A stretch of 17,280 nucleotides of DNA from positions 1 to 17,280 of the forward strand of contig JAHIYS010000191.1 in NCBI GenBank assembly GCA_018814965.1, written 5' to 3'. This DNA is from Gammaproteobacteria bacterium. GTDB lineage: Bacteria; Pseudomonadota; Gammaproteobacteria; UBA9339. Made by a program: the position numbers and the translations under genes. Numbering within the stretch: position 1 is the first letter of the stretch; each line of letters begins with the position of its first letter. The notes beneath the pieces were generated by a model, which worked only from the letters and a program-made list of their open reading frames with translations, did no database searches and was not told where the DNA came from. Positions 14,932 through 17,280 of this stretch are shown here, piece by piece.

Positions 14932-16608
14932 TCAATATTTATCTTGATATAACCTTTTTCCAAACTCAGATAGTATCTTCTTTTCAAGATCAAAAAGCTT
15001 CAATGCGCGTTTTCTGTTTTCTTTAAGATATGGCAGCATCCCAGCATAAGTACTCGGAGTTAAAGAATTCGCTGCCGCTATAAGTTCATCCACAGACTGT
15101 ACAATAATCATCCCTCTAGTATCAAAGTAATCAGAAATATTGGGACAACCCATATAAATGGGAACCGTCAACGCAATAAAGCAACCCAAGAGCTTTTCCG
15201 TAAAGTAATCTTTTTGAGCTATATTCTCTGTAGCGATATTAAATTGTGAGTTAAAAACAAATTTCTTTGATGAAGACGGCATCACCCTATTTTGGACATC
15301 TTTTGGGAATTTATCCTTGTCCCTAACAGATAAATAAAATTTTGTTGGAACTTTAAACTCTTTTTCCCTCTCCCAAATCTCAGGACGCAACTTATAGTTC
15401 CATTTGTCGCTTTTCCTATTTTGCGCAGTACGCAAAAAACTTACTGAAAACTCTTTGTTTTTGCTTAATTCTTGCTCATTAATCCAGGCGCTCATACATC
15501 CAGGAATAATCCTTAAGTTTTTGATAGGAAGCTTCGCCCCTAATATCCAAAGATCAAACCCATCAGCAATCCGTACTAGATAATCTTTAAAGTTCTGAAT
15601 CCTAAACTCTACTGTCCCCGAACTTAGCTTGCCACTAGTAATAACTTTTAAAATAATAGCTAATCTCTGATGATAATCACCCATAAAAGGCGCCAAAGCC
15701 AATGGCTCGTCATAATACTGGGCAATATTAATCATAGTTGGGTTAATTTTTCCAACCTTTATCCAGCCAGTATAAACAACAAGTCGGTGCATCATGTGAC
15801 TAAAATCTTGTTTAATGTATGTTATGGCATCCCCATAATCACTAAGGTTTTTTGAGCTTAAATCAGAAAGCATGTATCTATCTGGATTTCTTATAAAGTC
15901 TGAGTGATAGAAACTTTTATTTTTATTATTGTCTGACAGTAACTTTAGGCCTCTTTTAGCTTGTGGCATGAAACGCACAAGAGCTTCTGGACTTAAATGG
16001 TTTGGAATATGAAGTACCACATCAAATCTATCCAATCTCATGAGACCCTCTACAGCTAGCCATGCCCGGCCCAGCTCATCTTTTCTGGTCCAAACTTCAA
16101 CAACACTTTCATGATGATCTTTAAGTTTTGGTTGATTTAAAAAATCAACCAAAGGATTAGTTCTAATTCTAAAAACATCTTTTATTCGATCAAACTTAGC
16201 GCTACTTTTTTGTAGCTTACCCCACAATCTATCTTGGTATAAAGTTGTATTAAACCAAGAATTAGGATCAGTATGATTCCTCCAATTTCCACTATACCAC
16301 CCTCTTTTCAAAAAATGATCAATCGGAGCTAAACCTGACTTTTTAACCGCTTCCCCGTAATGCTCCAAATAAAATTTTTCGTCAAAATAAGGTAAAATAA
16401 GATCATGATCTTTTTTGTATTGGCTAGAAAGCGAATATCCAAAAAAATACTTGAATTCTGAAATCTCTTCATGAAACAAAATAAAAAGAATGGCTATAAA
16501 GAAGAGCGCTATTAATACAAAAAATATCTTTTTTATGGCGGATAACATTATGTTCATTATAGATACCTGTCTTTTATAAAAGTTCGTCTTCATCAGCCGG
16601 CAACTCAT
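14932..16608 (-). CDS. Membrane-anchored GT10-like glycosyltransferase
   Basis: A 558-residue protein whose C-terminal third matches the fucosyltransferase (GT10) donor-binding domain: FNSQFNIATEN (452-462), DYFTEKLLGCF (467-477, with the conserved Glu-Lys) and VPIYMGCPNISDYF (482-495). It would transfer a sugar, classically fucose from GDP-fucose, to a glycan. A single membrane segment (~24-45) anchors it at the inner membrane. Residues ~75-157 hold two copies of a motif often found at the N-terminus of bacterial glycosyltransferases (FDEKFYLEHYG-PIDHFLKRGW and FNTTLYQDRLW-NPLVDFL). The middle is unassigned. The start is uncertain: ATG 16608 has only a weak Shine-Dalgarno; Met6 or Met18 would keep the anchor. 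It lies 85 bp downstream of the DUF2608-like gene and is probably co-transcribed with it. The sugar and acceptor are not known. Confidence 0.85.
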   Translation of the reverse strand: MSCRLMKTNFYKRQVSIMNIMLSAIKKIFFVLIALFFIAILFILFHEEISEFKYFFGYSLSSQYKKDHDLILPYFDEKFYLEHYGEAVKKSGLAPIDHFLKRGWYSGNWRNHTDPNSWFNTTLYQDRLWGKLQKSSAKFDRIKDVFRIRTNPLVDFLNQPKLKDHHESVVEVWTRKDELGRAWLAVEGLMRLDRFDVVLHIPNHLSPEALVRFMPQAKRGLKLLSDNNKNKSFYHSDFIRNPDRYMLSDLSSKNLSDYGDAITYIKQDFSHMMHRLVVYTGWIKVGKINPTMINIAQYYDEPLALAPFMGDYHQRLAIILKVITSGKLSSGTVEFRIQNFKDYLVRIADGFDLWILGAKLPIKNLRIIPGCMSAWINEQELSKNKEFSVSFLRTAQNRKSDKWNYKLRPEIWEREKEFKVPTKFYLSVRDKDKFPKDVQNRVMPSSSKKFVFNSQFNIATENIAQKDYFTEKLLGCFIALTVPIYMGCPNISDYFDTRGMIIVQSVDELIAAANSLTPSTYAGMLPYLKENRKRALKLFDLEKKILSEFGKRLYQDKY

Positions 16609-16648
16609 TAGCCGCTCGGGGGGAAAGCACTAAAATTCAACCTCCTTT
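16574..16648 (-). promoter_or_regulatory. Strong Shine-Dalgarno with 18-codon leader ORF
   Basis: AAAGGAGG (minus strand, 16648-16641) is the best ribosome binding site in the window but lies 32 bases before the glycosyltransferase ATG, too far to serve it. Ten bases after it, GTG at 16630 opens an 18-codon frame ending at TAA 16576-16574 and overlapping the start of the glycosyltransferase in another frame. It may be a leader peptide used for translational coupling, or a relic of a lost gene. Confidence 0.35.
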
Positions 16649-16693
16649 AAGCAAATACATTACGAAGCCTTTTTATATCCAAGTTGACCTGTT

Positions 16694-17280
16694 TTATTTT
16701 ATTGATGAATGCGTCAATATATATTTATCAGCCTCGCCATCTGAAAGCCATTTATGTTTCTTCTTAAAAATATCAAGCTGCAAACGCGCCCTCTTTATAT
16801 TAATCGGCTCCTTTTTTGCATCTACAGCAGCCATGTATTCAATACCAAGAAATTGAATATTGTTTTTTCTAGCCACTGCTTCGACTGATTTAAGATTTAT
16901 CCTCCGATCATCAATAAGAATAATTTTTTTAGGCTTGTTCTTTGCATATTGTAAAAAAGCCATCAAAGCATCCCCTTTAGGAGAGAAATTTGTAAGCACA
17001 ACTCCTTTTGAAAAAACAACATCTTTTTCTTGATTCAACAATTGTTTTTTTACGCCACTCCATGACTTATCAAAACGATACCCGGCCAGTATTAATCGAT
17101 TAACGCGGAATTTTTCCATGGATGCAATCTGCCCATATGATCCGGAATTGATCAATGTTAACGCAAGCACTTTTTTGCCGCTCGCTTGCAGGCCTTTTAT
17201 AAGGCCGGGCATTCCCTGATCAACTGGAACTTCTTGGCTTTGCATCATGCGCATACTGTAAAAGTTTTTCTCCTCAAGTC
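16694..17280 (-). CDS. DUF2608/HAD-like protein, 5' end cut by window edge
   Basis: The frame is open to the right edge (LEEKNFYS precedes the first in-window ATG at 17254), so the N-terminus is missing. About 194 residues are visible. They resemble the C-terminal part of DUF2608 proteins, HAD-superfamily relatives frequent in Legionella and Coxiella: PVDQGMPGLIKGLQASGKKV followed by LALT (the HAD motif II Thr), then KKIILIDDR with the double Asp of the motif III/IV region. The catalytic DxD segment would lie in the missing N-terminal part, so activity cannot be judged. DUF2608 family members often carry export signals; this too lies outside the window. It is probably the upstream gene of an operon with the glycosyltransferase. 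Confidence 0.75.
   Translation of the reverse strand, partial: LEEKNFYSMRMMQSQEVPVDQGMPGLIKGLQASGKKVLALTLINSGSYGQIASMEKFRVNRLILAGYRFDKSWSGVKKQLLNQEKDVVFSKGVVLTNFSPKGDALMAFLQYAKNKPKKIILIDDRRINLKSVEAVARKNNIQFLGIEYMAAVDAKKEPINIKRARLQLDIFKKKHKWLSDGEADKYILTHSSIK

Noticed and set aside
1..17280. CRISPR array, tRNA or rRNA genes, intact insertion sequence
   Set aside because: No regularly spaced direct repeats, no tRNA-like cloverleaf or rRNA core sequence, and no transposase frame were seen on either strand.

Overview
The window is an AT-rich stretch (coding DNA with many A/T-ending codons, very AT-rich gaps) that most resembles an intracellular or amoeba-associated gammaproteobacterium of the Legionellales type. 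Pointers to this are a eukaryote-like histidine acid phosphatase pair, a DUF2608/HAD-like gene, a TyrP-type aromatic amino acid permease, an MHS-type MFS transporter, and very large repeat-bearing proteins of effector-like build next to housekeeping genes. This placement rests on gene content alone; genus is not resolved. I saw no tRNA, rRNA, CRISPR array or intact transposase.

Left third (1-6505, all + strand): the 3' end of a gene cut by the window edge, a class II fructose-bisphosphate aldolase (fba) with its own promoter-like sequence, and a 1487-codon gene. The cut gene and the giant gene share a roughly 100-130-residue module that I do not recognise. One copy is visible in the cut gene and three in the giant protein, plus a possible degenerate fourth. 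The giant protein also carries a hydrophobic membrane-like block and a short ribonuclease-inhibitor-type leucine-rich repeat. Two related large genes therefore flank a glycolytic gene.

Middle (6506-11865): a small helix-turn-helix protein on the minus strand converges on the giant gene. A 770-bp gene-free stretch rich in perfect dyads follows, then tyrP with a terminator-like hairpin, an MHS-family MFS transporter, a small cysteine-rich lipoprotein with a good promoter, and a SAM-dependent methyltransferase.

Right third (11866-17280): two histidine acid phosphatase paralogs in tandem. The first is broken by a premature stop and apparently by two compensating frameshifts; the second looks intact and is predicted to be exported. 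Each is followed by an inverted-repeat element whose ends begin with related GGTCAAATC sequence: a crisp 70-bp hairpin after the intact copy and a decayed 166-bp version after the broken one. On the minus strand, a 5'-truncated DUF2608/HAD-like gene is followed after 85 bp by a membrane-anchored GT10-like glycosyltransferase. A strong Shine-Dalgarno sequence in that gap fits a tiny leader ORF better than the glycosyltransferase start.

The best candidates for something new are the shared repeat module with its giant host protein, and the inverted-repeat elements behind the phosphatases.
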